Assembly: GCF_001043955.1 (NCBI RefSeq)
Contig: NZ_LABZ01000118.1
Location: forward strand, 1 to 35,814
DNA length: 35,814 bases
Source: Methylobacterium tarhaniae
Lineage (GTDB): Bacteria; Pseudomonadota; Alphaproteobacteria; Rhizobiales; Beijerinckiaceae
Reading direction: 5' to 3'
The notes under the pieces are model-generated. The model saw nothing but the letters and a program-made list of their open reading frames with translations. It was not told the origin of the DNA and searched no databases. Made by a program: the position numbers and the translations under genes. Shown piece by piece: positions 14,888 through 23,660 of this stretch (positions within the stretch are counted from its first letter, which is position 1; each line of letters begins with the position of its first letter).

Positions 14888-16261
14888 ATGCCCTTCAACT
14901 CCCTGCCGTTCCTGCTGCTGTTCCTTCCGGTGGCGCTCGGGCTGCACGCCCTCTGCGTCGCCCGGCGGCCGGGCTGGCGCGTCGCCTGGCTCGCCGGGCT
15001 GTCCTTCGTCTTCTACGGCTGGTGGGACCTGCGCTTCGTGCCGCTGCTCGCCGGCTCCGTCGCGGTCAACTGGCTCGCCGGCGAGGCCTGGCTGCGCACC
15101 GGGCACAGAATCATCCCGGTCGCCGCCATCGTCCTGGATCTCGGCCTGCTCGGCCTGTTCAAGTATCTCGGCTTCTTCGCCGGGCTCGTCGACGCCGTCA
15201 CCGGGGCGGAGGTGCCCCTCGTCTCCCTGGCGTTTCCGCTCGGGATCTCGTTCTTCACCTTCCAGCACATCGCCTACCTGGTCGACCTGCGGCGCGGCAC
15301 GGCGGAGCGGATGACGCTGTCCGAATACGCGGTCTACGTCGCGTTCTTCCCCCGGGTGATCGCCGGGCCCCTGGTGCGCCCGGCCGAGCTCAGCGGGCAG
15401 CTGCGACTCCCTGAGCCGGCCTCCGCGGACCGGGCGGCGCGCGGCCTGATGCTGCTGACCGCGGGCCTGGCCAAGAAGGTCTTCCTCGGCGACGGGCTCG
15501 GCACCTTCGTCGATCCGGTCTGGGCTGCGGCGGCCGCAGGCGGGCAGCCGGATCTCGCGGCGGCGGCGCAGGCGACGATCGGCTACGCCCTCCAGCTCTA
15601 CTTCGACTTCTCGGGCTACACCGACATGGCGCTCGGCCTCGCGCTCCTGTTCGGCATCGCCCTGCCGGACAATTTCCGGGCGCCCTACCGGGCGGTGTCG
15701 ATCCAGGATTTCTGGCGGCGCTGGCACATCACCCTGTCGTCCTTCCTGCGCGACTACCTCTACATCCCGTTCGGCGGCAGCCGGCACGGCGTGCCGCGCC
15801 AGCTCCTGGCGCTGCTCGCCACCATGGCGCTCGGCGGGTTGTGGCACGGGGCGGGGCTCACCTTCGTCGCCTGGGGGGCGGCGCACGGCGTCGCGCTCGG
15901 CCTGCACGTCCTGTGGCGCCGCGCCGGCCTCGCCCTGCCGGACTTCGCCGGCCTGCTCGCGACCCTCGGCTTCGTCTGCCTCGCCTGGGTGCTGTTCCGG
16001 GCGCCGGACTTCGCCACCGCCTTGTCGGTCTATCGCGGCCTCGTCGGGCTCGGCACCGACGCCACCGGGTCCGCGGCCGGATTCTGGCCGCTCGCGGCCG
16101 GCGCCGCGGCCCTGGCGATCCTCGGGCCCACCGCCCGGGAAACGGTGGACAGCCTCGTCCCGCGGGCCTGGGCCGCCGCCGCGACCGCGCTGCTGCTCGC
16201 CGCGATCCTGCTCCAGGTCGGCAACGACGCCAACCAGGCCTTCATCTATGCTCGCTTCTGA
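14888..16261 (+). CDS. MBOAT-family O-acyltransferase (AlgI/DltB-like)
   Basis: The protein has 457 residues of polytopic membrane protein. It has the N-terminal MPFNSLPFLLLFLPV start common to AlgI-like proteins, YFDFSGYTDMALG, FWRRWHITLSSFLRDYLYIPFGG (His280 region) and the invariant catalytic histidine in GGLWHGAG (His320). AlgI-type proteins pass acyl groups, usually acetyl, across the inner membrane for O-acylation of an exported polysaccharide. Two genes for SGNH-like proteins follow, overlapping by 14 and 4 bp, and would supply the periplasmic transferase or esterase. Which glycan is modified is unknown; no alginate genes are visible. Start ATG 14888 fits the family N-terminus. Confidence 0.9.
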   Translation: MPFNSLPFLLLFLPVALGLHALCVARRPGWRVAWLAGLSFVFYGWWDLRFVPLLAGSVAVNWLAGEAWLRTGHRIIPVAAIVLDLGLLGLFKYLGFFAGLVDAVTGAEVPLVSLAFPLGISFFTFQHIAYLVDLRRGTAERMTLSEYAVYVAFFPRVIAGPLVRPAELSGQLRLPEPASADRAARGLMLLTAGLAKKVFLGDGLGTFVDPVWAAAAAGGQPDLAAAAQATIGYALQLYFDFSGYTDMALGLALLFGIALPDNFRAPYRAVSIQDFWRRWHITLSSFLRDYLYIPFGGSRHGVPRQLLALLATMALGGLWHGAGLTFVAWGAAHGVALGLHVLWRRAGLALPDFAGLLATLGFVCLAWVLFRAPDFATALSVYRGLVGLGTDATGSAAGFWPLAAGAAALAILGPTARETVDSLVPRAWAAAATALLLAAILLQVGNDANQAFIYARF

Positions 16262-17231
16262 GGCTCCGGCCCACCGCTTCCTGATGCTGACGGCGGCCTT
16301 CCTCGCGCTCCTCGTCGCCGGGGTGGCGGGGCGGGTGATCTGGTTCGACGCCTACTGGATCTTTCGCCAGGATCCGCCCTGGCGGCAGGAGACCGGCGGC
16401 AACAGCCGCCTGCTCGACCGGCAGACCCGCCGGGCCAAGGCGCTGCAGGCACTCACGCGCCCCTACGACCTCGCGCTGATCGGCAGCTCGACGGTGTATC
16501 ACGGCCTCGACCCCGCGGACGTCACGGCGTTCGCGCCGGACAGGGTGTTCAATGCCGGCATCTCGGCGATCATCGCCACCGAGCTGCCGGTGATCGCCGC
16601 GGTGGTGGCGTCGCGGGCGCCGGCCCGGGCGACGCTGGGGCTCGACTACTACATGTTCTCGCGCCCGAGCGTGCCGGTGCATCTCGACGGGGCCCTCGCC
16701 ACCCCGAGCGGCCGGCTCACCGCGCTGATGGGCAGCGTGCTCGGCCGCTACGCGCTCGCCGACAGCCGGCTCGCGGCGGTCACGGGCGGCGACGATCCGG
16801 GCGCCTGGACCCGGGAGGGCTATCGCGTCACCCCGCCCCTGCCGGCGGCGCTGACTCTCGAGAACGACGCCACGCGCCGGCGCACCACGGCGCCGTTCCG
16901 GCCCGAGACCCTGGCGGGCCTCGACCTCGCCCTCGAGCGGCTCTCGGGCCTCGACGTGACGATCTACCTCTCCCCGGTGAGCGACGCGCAGGGGCGGGTC
17001 CTCGCCGATCTCGGGCTGGCCGGCGACGTCTCGCGGTGGCGCGAGGCGGTGATGCGGCTCTGCGCCGCCCGCGGCCGGCCGGTCCTCGACCTGACCGGCC
17101 TCGGACAGCCCTATCCGTTCGATCCGGCCAAGGGCTCCACTCCGGCCTGGCTCGACAACCTGCACTACACGCCGCTGATCGGCCGCCAGGTGCTGGAGCG
17201 GCTCGGCCTGCGCCGGCCGGCCGGCCGGTGA
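16248..17231 (+). CDS. Membrane-anchored SGNH-hydrolase-like protein of the O-acylation operon
   Basis: The protein has 327 residues. Residues ~10-30 form one hydrophobic anchor (FLMLTAAFLALLVAGVAG), with the rest periplasmic. An SGNH-type nucleophile region ALIGSSTVYHGLDP lies at ~residues 76-89, FNAGIS (~101) follows as block II, and DNLHYTP near residue 302 resembles the Asp-x-x-His end of the catalytic triad. This is the pattern of AlgJ/AlgX-like and DHHW-type proteins that complete O-acetylation with an MBOAT partner. Its ATG lies inside the MBOAT gene (14-bp overlap), so translation is probably coupled. The exact reaction, transfer or hydrolysis, cannot be decided from sequence. Confidence 0.7.
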   Translation: MLASEAPAHRFLMLTAAFLALLVAGVAGRVIWFDAYWIFRQDPPWRQETGGNSRLLDRQTRRAKALQALTRPYDLALIGSSTVYHGLDPADVTAFAPDRVFNAGISAIIATELPVIAAVVASRAPARATLGLDYYMFSRPSVPVHLDGALATPSGRLTALMGSVLGRYALADSRLAAVTGGDDPGAWTREGYRVTPPLPAALTLENDATRRRTTAPFRPETLAGLDLALERLSGLDVTIYLSPVSDAQGRVLADLGLAGDVSRWREAVMRLCAARGRPVLDLTGLGQPYPFDPAKGSTPAWLDNLHYTPLIGRQVLERLGLRRPAGR

Positions 17232-17842
17232 GCGCGGCTCGCCCCCCTGCCCCGCCGCTGAAGACCTCCGGCCTGCGGCGCCATCACGCGCTGATGGCCC
17301 GCCTCGCCGCCGGCCCGGCGCCGGAAGCAGTGGCCCTCGGCGATTCGCTGGCCGCCGGATGGCCCGAGCCCGATCTCGCGGCCGCCACCGGCCTGACCAC
17401 GCGCAATCTCGGCCTGCCCGGGGACCGGGTGCAGACCACCCGCTGGCGCCTCGCCGCGATGGCCGCCTTCCCTCTCCGGCCGCGCCTCGCGGTTCTGATG
17501 GTCGGCACCAACAGCTTCGCGGATGGCGACGCGCCGGAGGTCATCGTCGCCGGCCTCGCCGACCTCGTGGCGGCCCTGCGGGCGGCCTGGGCGCCGCCGG
17601 TGATCGTCCTCGCCTCCGTGCCGTGGCGCGCCGCCCCTCCGGGGCGCAGCGAGGCGGATCGCCTCGCGCTCAACGCCGTCATCGGCGATCTGGCCCGCAT
17701 GCAGGCCCTCAGGCTCCTGGACTGCGACGCGGCTTTTCGCCCCGATCCGGCCACTGGCCTCGACGCCGACCGGCTCCATCTCAACGCCCGCGGCTACGCA
17801 TCGCTCAGCGCCGCTCTCGCCTCGCTCCTCCGTACCGGCTGA
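17228..17842 (+). CDS. GDSL/SGNH-type esterase
   Basis: The protein has 204 residues and no signal peptide. All four SGNH blocks are visible: ALGDSLAAGW with nucleophile Ser40, NLGLPGD (Gly, block II), VGTNSF with Asn95 (block III) and DADRLHLNARGY with Asp181 and His184 (block V). It is likely an esterase or acylhydrolase. The GTG start at 17228 overlaps the preceding TGA (GTGA), which places it as third gene of the MBOAT operon. An N-terminal segment of ~30 residues precedes the fold. It could remove or recycle the acyl groups handled by the upstream pair (inference). Confidence 0.82.
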   Translation: MSAARPPAPPLKTSGLRRHHALMARLAAGPAPEAVALGDSLAAGWPEPDLAAATGLTTRNLGLPGDRVQTTRWRLAAMAAFPLRPRLAVLMVGTNSFADGDAPEVIVAGLADLVAALRAAWAPPVIVLASVPWRAAPPGRSEADRLALNAVIGDLARMQALRLLDCDAAFRPDPATGLDADRLHLNARGYASLSAALASLLRTG

Positions 17843-17928
17843 ATCGAGGGCCGGGCCGTCCCTGTCATCGGATCGTCACGAGAGCGGCCGACACGCAGGC
17901 ATTCCCGAGAGGACAGGAGCCCCGCCCG

Positions 17929-20274
17929 ATGGATTTCCACCGCCGCTTCACCGTGCTGATGTGCACGCCGGCCTTCGACCCGGACGACCTGGAGGGCGTG
18001 CGCGTCAACCAGATCGTCGCGGCGGTCGAGGAACGCGGCTTCGAGGTGGTGCGGGCCCGGCGCGTCGAGGACGCGGCGATCGCGGTGCAGACCGACGCGG
18101 CGGTCGGCTGCCTGGTGGTGGATTGGGGCAAGCGCGGCCTCGACGGCAAAGCGGCGGCGCTCATCGACATGATGCGCAAGCGCGGCCTCGAGATGCCGAT
18201 CGTCATCATGGTCCGGCGCAAGCGCCTGGAGGATATCCCCGTCGAGCTGCTCGACTTCATCGACGGCTACATCTTCCTCGCCGAGGAGACGCCCGAGTTC
18301 ATCGCCCGCGGCCTCGTCAGCCGGGTGACGCAATATGCCGAGACCCTGAAGACCCCGTTCTTCGGCGCGCTGGTCGACTACGCCGAGAAGGGCAACCAGC
18401 TCTGGACCTGCCCAGGGCACAATGGCGGCATCTTCTACAACCGCTCGCCGATCGGCCGCATCTTCGTCGAGCATTTAGGGGAAGCGATCTTTCGCGACGA
18501 CCTCGACAATTCGGTCCTCGATCTCGGCGACCTCCTGACCCACGAGGGGCCGGCGCTGAAGGCGCAGAAGGAGGCGGCCCAGATCTTCGGGGCGGAAAAG
18601 ACCTATTTCGTGCTCAACGGCACCTCGGCCTCGAACAAGATCGTCTTGTCCTCGCTGGTCGCCGAGGACGACCTGGTGCTGTTCGACCGCAACAACCACA
18701 AGGCGGCGCATCACGGCGCGCTCTTCCTCGGCGGCGGCATCCCGATCTTCCTCGAGACCGACCGTAACGCCTACGGGCTGATCGGCCCGATCTTCCACGA
18801 GGCCCTGGACGAGGCCAAGATCCGCCAGAAGATCCGCGACAACCCGCTGGTCAAGGACAAGGAAGCCTGGCGCAAGGAGCGGCCGTTCCGCGTCGCGGTG
18901 ATCGAGCAATGCACCTATGACGGCACGATCTACGACGCCCGCGAGATCGTCGCGAAGATCGGCCATCTCTGCGACTACATCCTGTTCGACGAGGCCTGGG
19001 CCGGCTTCATGAAGTTCCATCCCCTGTTCCAGGGCCGCTACGCCATGGGGCTGACCGGGCTCGACGAGACCTCGCCCGGCATCATCGCCACGCAATCGAC
19101 CCACAAGCAGCTCGCGAGCTTCTCCCAGGCCTCGCAGATCCACACCAAGGACGGCCATATCCGCGGCCAGACAAGGCGGGTGGAGCACCGGCGCCTCAAC
19201 GAGAGCTTCCTCGTCCACGCCTCGACCTCGCCGTTCTACCCCCTCTTCGCCTCCCTCGATGTCGGTGCCCAGATGATGAAGGGGCGTTCCGGCATGATCC
19301 TGTGGGACGACACGATCCGGCTCGGCATCGAGTGGCGCAAGAAGGTGCGGGCGATCCGCAAGGAGTTCGAGGAGAACGAGCGCGACCCCAAGCGGCGCTG
19401 GTTCTTCGATCCCTTCGTGCCCGACGTGGCGACGGGAGACGGCGGCGCCGAGGTGCCGTGGGAGAGCCTGCCCACCGACGAGCTCGCCTCGGACGCGCGC
19501 CACTGGGAGCTCAAGCCCGGGGCCGGCTGGCACGGCTTCACCCATGTCGCGCCCGGCTACGCCATCACCGATCCGAACAAGCTCACGGTGCTCACCCCCG
19601 GCTTCGACCGGCGCACCGGCGAATACACCGAGCACGGCGTGCCGGCCCCGATCGTCGCGCAGTACCTGCGCGAGAACCGCATCGTCCCGGAGAAGAACGA
19701 CCTCAACTCGCTGCTCTTCCTGCTGACGCCGGGCGTCGAATCCTCGAAGGCCGGCACGCTGATCTCCGGCCTCGTCGCCTTCAAGCGCCTGCACGACGAC
19801 AACGTGCTGCTCGAAGAGGCGATGCCGGAATTCGTCCGGCGCCGGCCGCAGCGCTATGGCGGCGTGCGCCTGCGCGACCTCTGCGCCGACTACCACGCCT
19901 TCCATCGGGAATCGGGCACATCGAGCCTGCAGCGCAAGCAGTTCATGCCCGAGCACCTGCCCGAGATGGTGATGGCGCCGAAGGCCGCGGCGCAGATGCT
20001 GACCCGCAACAACGTCGACTTCGTGCCGATCGCCGAGGCCGAAGGGCGCATCGCCACGACCCTGATGCTGGTCTATCCGCCGGGCATCGGCACGGTGCTG
20101 CCGGGCGAGCGGCTGGACGAGCGGGCGAAACCCATGCTCGACTACTTCAAGATGTTCGAGGCCGCGGCCAACCTGTTCCCGGGCTTCGAGGCCGAGATCC
20201 AGGGCGTCTACCGCCAGGTCGAGCCCGATGGGCGCATCCGCTTCTACACCTACGTGCTGCGGGAGGGGCGCTGA
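17929..20274 (+). CDS. Orn/Lys/Arg decarboxylase (fold III, PLP-dependent)
   Basis: The protein has 781 residues. Residues ~1-130 are the receiver-like wing domain of bacterial basic amino acid decarboxylases. Residues ~150-560 are the PLP domain: TCPGHNGGIFY, FVLNGTSASNKIV, DRNNHKAAHHGALFLGG, a DEAWAGFMKFHP region with the PLP-contacting Asp, and the Schiff-base lysine Lys393 in QSTHKQLASFSQASQIH. The C-terminal domain follows. It decarboxylates ornithine, lysine or arginine to putrescine, cadaverine or agmatine; the sequence alone does not tell me which. Length fits the inducible/biosynthetic family (~720-780). The ATG follows an aggacaggag site. Its TGA overlaps the next ATG (ATGA), coupling it to a GNAT acetyltransferase. 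Confidence 0.9.
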   Translation: MDFHRRFTVLMCTPAFDPDDLEGVRVNQIVAAVEERGFEVVRARRVEDAAIAVQTDAAVGCLVVDWGKRGLDGKAAALIDMMRKRGLEMPIVIMVRRKRLEDIPVELLDFIDGYIFLAEETPEFIARGLVSRVTQYAETLKTPFFGALVDYAEKGNQLWTCPGHNGGIFYNRSPIGRIFVEHLGEAIFRDDLDNSVLDLGDLLTHEGPALKAQKEAAQIFGAEKTYFVLNGTSASNKIVLSSLVAEDDLVLFDRNNHKAAHHGALFLGGGIPIFLETDRNAYGLIGPIFHEALDEAKIRQKIRDNPLVKDKEAWRKERPFRVAVIEQCTYDGTIYDAREIVAKIGHLCDYILFDEAWAGFMKFHPLFQGRYAMGLTGLDETSPGIIATQSTHKQLASFSQASQIHTKDGHIRGQTRRVEHRRLNESFLVHASTSPFYPLFASLDVGAQMMKGRSGMILWDDTIRLGIEWRKKVRAIRKEFEENERDPKRRWFFDPFVPDVATGDGGAEVPWESLPTDELASDARHWELKPGAGWHGFTHVAPGYAITDPNKLTVLTPGFDRRTGEYTEHGVPAPIVAQYLRENRIVPEKNDLNSLLFLLTPGVESSKAGTLISGLVAFKRLHDDNVLLEEAMPEFVRRRPQRYGGVRLRDLCADYHAFHRESGTSSLQRKQFMPEHLPEMVMAPKAAAQMLTRNNVDFVPIAEAEGRIATTLMLVYPPGIGTVLPGERLDERAKPMLDYFKMFEAAANLFPGFEAEIQGVYRQVEPDGRIRFYTYVLREGR

Positions 20275-20879
20275 TGGATTCGGTGGCGGCACAGCCCGGG
20301 ATCGTGATCCGCCCGTCGACCGACACGGACGTGGCGGCGATGATCGAGATCTACGAGCACCACATCCGCCACGGCGTCGGCGATACCGGCGACTTCGAGG
20401 AAGACCGGCTCCGGCCGGACGACCTCAAGCGCCGGCGCAAGAACATGCGCTCGAAGCGCCTGCCCCACCTCGTGGCCGAGCGCCACGGGGTGGTGGCGGG
20501 CTACGCCTACGCGGTGCCGTTCCGCAAGCGGCCGGCCTACCGCTACACGCTCAAGCACTCGATCTACGTGCATGCCGGCCATCTCCATGCCGGGATCGGC
20601 CGGCGCCTGCTGCCGGCCTTGATCGAGGCCTGCGCGGCCGGGGGCTACCGCCAGATGATCGGCTACATCGACGCCGAGAACGAGGCTTCCTTACGCCTGC
20701 ACGAGGCCTGCGGCTTCACCAAGGTCGGCCACCTGCCGGCCGTGGCCTACCGCCACGGCCGCTGGGCCGACAGCGTGATGGTGCAGTGCCCGCTCGGGAC
20801 GGGCTCGTCGGACCAGCCCTCGACCTGGCGGCAGGAAGCGGTGGTGCAGGAGGCGCGGGCGCCGCTGCCGGCGACGTGA
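20274..20879 (+). CDS. GNAT N-acetyltransferase, phosphinothricin-acetyltransferase-like
   Basis: The protein has 201 residues. The GNAT fold starts with IVIRPSTDTDVAAMIEIYEHH. It has the acetyl-CoA loop HAGIGRRLLPALIEAC (~residues 103-118), then YRQMIGYIDAENEASLRLHEACGFTKVGHL and YRHGRWADSVMVQCPLG, closely matching the PAT/Bar-type pattern. It transfers acetyl from acetyl-CoA to an amine. Start and decarboxylase stop overlap (ATGA), so the two are made together, which suggests acetylation of the decarboxylase product or a related amine (inference). An alternative is resistance-type acetylation of amino-acid analogues. A hairpin 8 bp after the stop may end the operon. Confidence 0.82.
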   Translation: MDSVAAQPGIVIRPSTDTDVAAMIEIYEHHIRHGVGDTGDFEEDRLRPDDLKRRRKNMRSKRLPHLVAERHGVVAGYAYAVPFRKRPAYRYTLKHSIYVHAGHLHAGIGRRLLPALIEACAAGGYRQMIGYIDAENEASLRLHEACGFTKVGHLPAVAYRHGRWADSVMVQCPLGTGSSDQPSTWRQEAVVQEARAPLPAT

Positions 20880-20887
20880 GACGAGAC

Positions 20888-20914
20888 CGGGACGGGGCCG
20901 GCGGCTCCGTCCCG
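20888..20914 (+). terminator. Candidate terminator hairpin after the decarboxylase-GNAT operon
   Basis: CGGGACGG (20888-20895) pairs perfectly with CCGTCCCG (20907-20914) around an 11-base loop, 8 bp past the GNAT stop. There is no U-run, so it may act with Rho or only stabilise the 3' end. Confidence 0.45.
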
Positions 20915-21042
20915 TCACGAGCCTCCCCCCGGCACGACGGCGGGGCCGACATCCGGGCCTGACACGACGAGGCCCGGCGCGATAGGCTCCGCGCCGACAC
21001 GGAATCGGCCCAGAGCCGACAGCGTGACCCGGGAGGAAGACG

Positions 21043-22227
21043 ATGGGTGACGATCTCAAGGCTGCAGCCGACGCGATCCTGCGGCGTGGCGTGTCCGAGG
21101 CCCCGCACCTGCCGGGCATCGTCGCCATGGCGACCGACCGGGAGCGCACGCTCTATGCCGGCGCCGCCGGGCAGCGGAGCGAGGACGCGCCGATGACCAG
21201 CGACACGGTGATGGCGATCTTCTCCACCACCAAGGCGGTCACCGCCACCGCCGCGCTGCAGCTCGCCGAGGAGGGCCGGCTCGACCTCGACGCTCCGGCC
21301 GCCACCTACGTGCCCGCCCTCGACGAGATCCAGGTGCTCGACGGCTTCGCCGATGACGGCACCCCGCGCCTGCGCCCGCCGGCACGCCCCGTCACCACCC
21401 GGATGCTGCTGCTGCACACCGCCGGCTTCGGCTACGACATCTTCAACGAGGCTTACGCCCGCCTGCTGCGCGAGAGCAAACGGCCGAGCGTGACCAGCGG
21501 CACCCGCGCCTCGCTGATGACGCCGCTGCTCTTCGATCCCGGCGAGTCCTGGGAATACGGCAGCAACATCGACTGGGCCGGCCAAGTGGTCGAGGCGGTG
21601 ACGGGCCAGCGCCTCGGATCCGTGATGCGGGAGCGCATCTTCGAGCCCCTCGGCATGGCCTCGACCGGCTTCGCGCTGACGCCCGGCATGCGGACCCGCC
21701 TCGCCCCGATGCATCAGCGGAACGAGGATGGCTCGCTGAAGGTCGTCGCCGGCTTCGAGCTGCCGCAGGAGCCGGAAGTCGAGATGGGCGGCCACGGGCT
21801 CTACTCGACCGCCGAGGACTACTTGCGCTTCATCCGGATGTGGCTCGACGACGGCGCCGGCCCGCACGGCCCCGTGCTGCGGCCCGAGACCGTCGCGATG
21901 GCGGCGACGAACGGCCTCGGGCCGACGCTCAAGATCCGCGCCCTGCCGGGGGTGAAGCGCCACCTCTCGCACGATGCCGAGTTCTTCCCCGGCATGCCGA
22001 AATCCTGGGGGCTGAGCTTCATGATCAACGACGAGCCGGCACCGACCGGGCGCTCGGCCGGTTCGCTGGCCTGGGCGGGGCTCGCCAACCTGTATTTCTG
22101 GATCGACCGGACCGCCGGGATCGGCGGGTTCTGGGGCACGCAGCTCTTCCCCTTCGCCGATCCGGCTGCGGTGGGGAACTTCTTGGAGTTCGAGACGGCG
22201 GTCTACCGGACCCTCACGCCCCGATGA
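21043..22227 (+). CDS. Serine hydrolase, beta-lactamase/family VIII esterase type
   Basis: The protein has 394 residues with no signal peptide. It has the class C-like SxxK motif [13 protein letters not shown] (nucleophile Ser61, Lys64) and a Tyr-containing second motif [11 protein letters not shown] (Tyr172). [22 protein letters not shown] and [15 protein letters not shown] are found throughout the family, and a Trp/Gly-rich C-terminal part ([16 protein letters not shown]) replaces the KTG box. It most likely hydrolyses carboxylic esters or lactones rather than beta-lactams. A gggaggaag ribosome site precedes ATG 21043. Its 3' end overlaps the convergent transporter gene by 14 bp. Confidence 0.85.
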   Translation: MGDDLKAAADAILRRGVSEAPHLPGIVAMATDRERTLYAGAAGQRSEDAPMTSDTVMAIFSTTKAVTATAALQLAEEGRLDLDAPAATYVPALDEIQVLDGFADDGTPRLRPPARPVTTRMLLLHTAGFGYDIFNEAYARLLRESKRPSVTSGTRASLMTPLLFDPGESWEYGSNIDWAGQVVEAVTGQRLGSVMRERIFEPLGMASTGFALTPGMRTRLAPMHQRNEDGSLKVVAGFELPQEPEVEMGGHGLYSTAEDYLRFIRMWLDDGAGPHGPVLRPETVAMAATNGLGPTLKIRALPGVKRHLSHDAEFFPGMPKSWGLSFMINDEPAPTGRSAGSLAWAGLANLYFWIDRTAGIGGFWGTQLFPFADPAAVGNFLEFETAVYRTLTPR

Positions 22228-23464
22228 ACACCCCGGCGATCGCCGCGCTGGTCAGGTTGGAGAGCGTTCCGGCGAGGATCGCCCGGACTCCGTAAGAGGC
22301 GACCTCGGCCCGGCGCTCGGGCACCAGGCTGCCGAAGCTCGCGAGCTGGATCGCGATCGACGCCAGGTTGGCGAAGCCGCACAGGGCAAAGCACAGGATC
22401 GCGGTGCTGCGGGGGCCGAGTTCGCCGCTCTTCAGCACCGGCGAGAGATTGGCGTAGGCCAGGAACTCGTTGAAGGCGAGCTTCTGGCCGATGGCGCCGC
22501 CGACCAGCGTCGCCTGATCCCATGGCACGCCGAGAAGCCAGGCGAGCGGCGCCAGCGCCATCCCGAGGAGCCCCTCGATCGAGGCGCCGGGCATCCCGAC
22601 GAGGCCGCCCGCATAGGCGACGATCCCGTTGACCAGCGCGATGAGCCCCACGAAGGCGATCAGCATGGCGCCGACCGCCACCGCCACGGCGAGGCCCTTC
22701 TGGGTGCCGTCGGCGGCGGCCTCGATCACGTTGACGGCCCGGGTCTCGCCGAAGCTGACCCGCATCGACTTCACCCGGCTCGGCTCGGTCGAGGGCATCA
22801 GGATCTTGGCGTAGAGGAGCCCGCCGGGGATCGCCATGAACGAAGCGGCGAGGAGATATTGCATCGGCACGCCGAGCGCCGCGTAGCCGGCCAGGATCGA
22901 GCCGGCGGTGGAGGCCGCCCCGCTCGTCATCACGGCGAACAATTCGGCGCCCGTGAGGACCGCCAGGAACGGCCGGAGCGCCACGGCGATCTCGCTCTGC
23001 CCGATGAAGATGGTGATGACCGCCGAGAAGGTCTCGATGCGCGAGGTGCCGAGCAGGCGCTGCAACGCCGCCCCGATGACCCGGGCCAGGGCCTGCATCA
23101 GGCCGAAATGGTACATCACCGCGATCAGGGCCGAGACGTAGACGATCTGCGGCAGCACCCGCAGGGCCAGCACGAAACCACTGCCACCGAACAGCTCGAA
23201 CATCCTCGGCTCGACGAGGCCGCCGAACAGGAACGCCACGCCCTTGTCGCCGTAGGACAGGACCGCCTGCACCGCATCGGCGAGCCCTCCGAGCGCGGCC
23301 TGGCCCGCGGGCCAGAACAGCACCAGGGCGCCGAGCCCGACCTGGACGCCCAGCGCCGACAGCACCACCCGCGGCCGGATCGCCCGCCGGTTGGTGGAGA
23401 ACAGCACCGCGACCGCGATCAGCAGCGCGACGCTGGCAGCGGCGTGGATCAGTCGGTCCGGCAT
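22214..23464 (-). CDS. Concentrative nucleoside transporter (CNT/NupC family)
   Basis: The protein has 416 residues, polytopic. It has an N-terminal Nucleos_tra2_N-like segment, a gate/core region around [20 protein letters not shown] (~residues 149-168), [22 protein letters not shown], and a C-terminal [15 protein letters not shown] motif that binds nucleoside and the coupling ion in the family. The usual GQ(T/S)EAPL reads GQSEIAV here, so specificity may differ. It would import nucleosides with Na+ or H+. The ATG at 23464 has a purine-rich agggaaag site. No nucleoside catabolic genes adjoin it. Confidence 0.87.
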   Translation of the reverse strand: MPDRLIHAAASVALLIAVAVLFSTNRRAIRPRVVLSALGVQVGLGALVLFWPAGQAALGGLADAVQAVLSYGDKGVAFLFGGLVEPRMFELFGGSGFVLALRVLPQIVYVSALIAVMYHFGLMQALARVIGAALQRLLGTSRIETFSAVITIFIGQSEIAVALRPFLAVLTGAELFAVMTSGAASTAGSILAGYAALGVPMQYLLAASFMAIPGGLLYAKILMPSTEPSRVKSMRVSFGETRAVNVIEAAADGTQKGLAVAVAVGAMLIAFVGLIALVNGIVAYAGGLVGMPGASIEGLLGMALAPLAWLLGVPWDQATLVGGAIGQKLAFNEFLAYANLSPVLKSGELGPRSTAILCFALCGFANLASIAIQLASFGSLVPERRAEVASYGVRAILAGTLSNLTSAAIAGVFIGA

Positions 23465-23660
23465 GCAGGCTTTCCCTTCGTCAAGCTTCGGTCGAGCGGA
23501 TGGCAGCAAGGCTGATGCCGTACCGTTCAGTGCCGGTTCAAGCGCGACGGTTCGAGATGGGCCACGCCACGGTCCTGCCCAGAAATGAGGCGATCCGGCG
23601 TGAAATCCTGGGAGCACGGGCCCGGCGCCCCTCGCTCGCTCCGCACGGGAGGGCACCACC

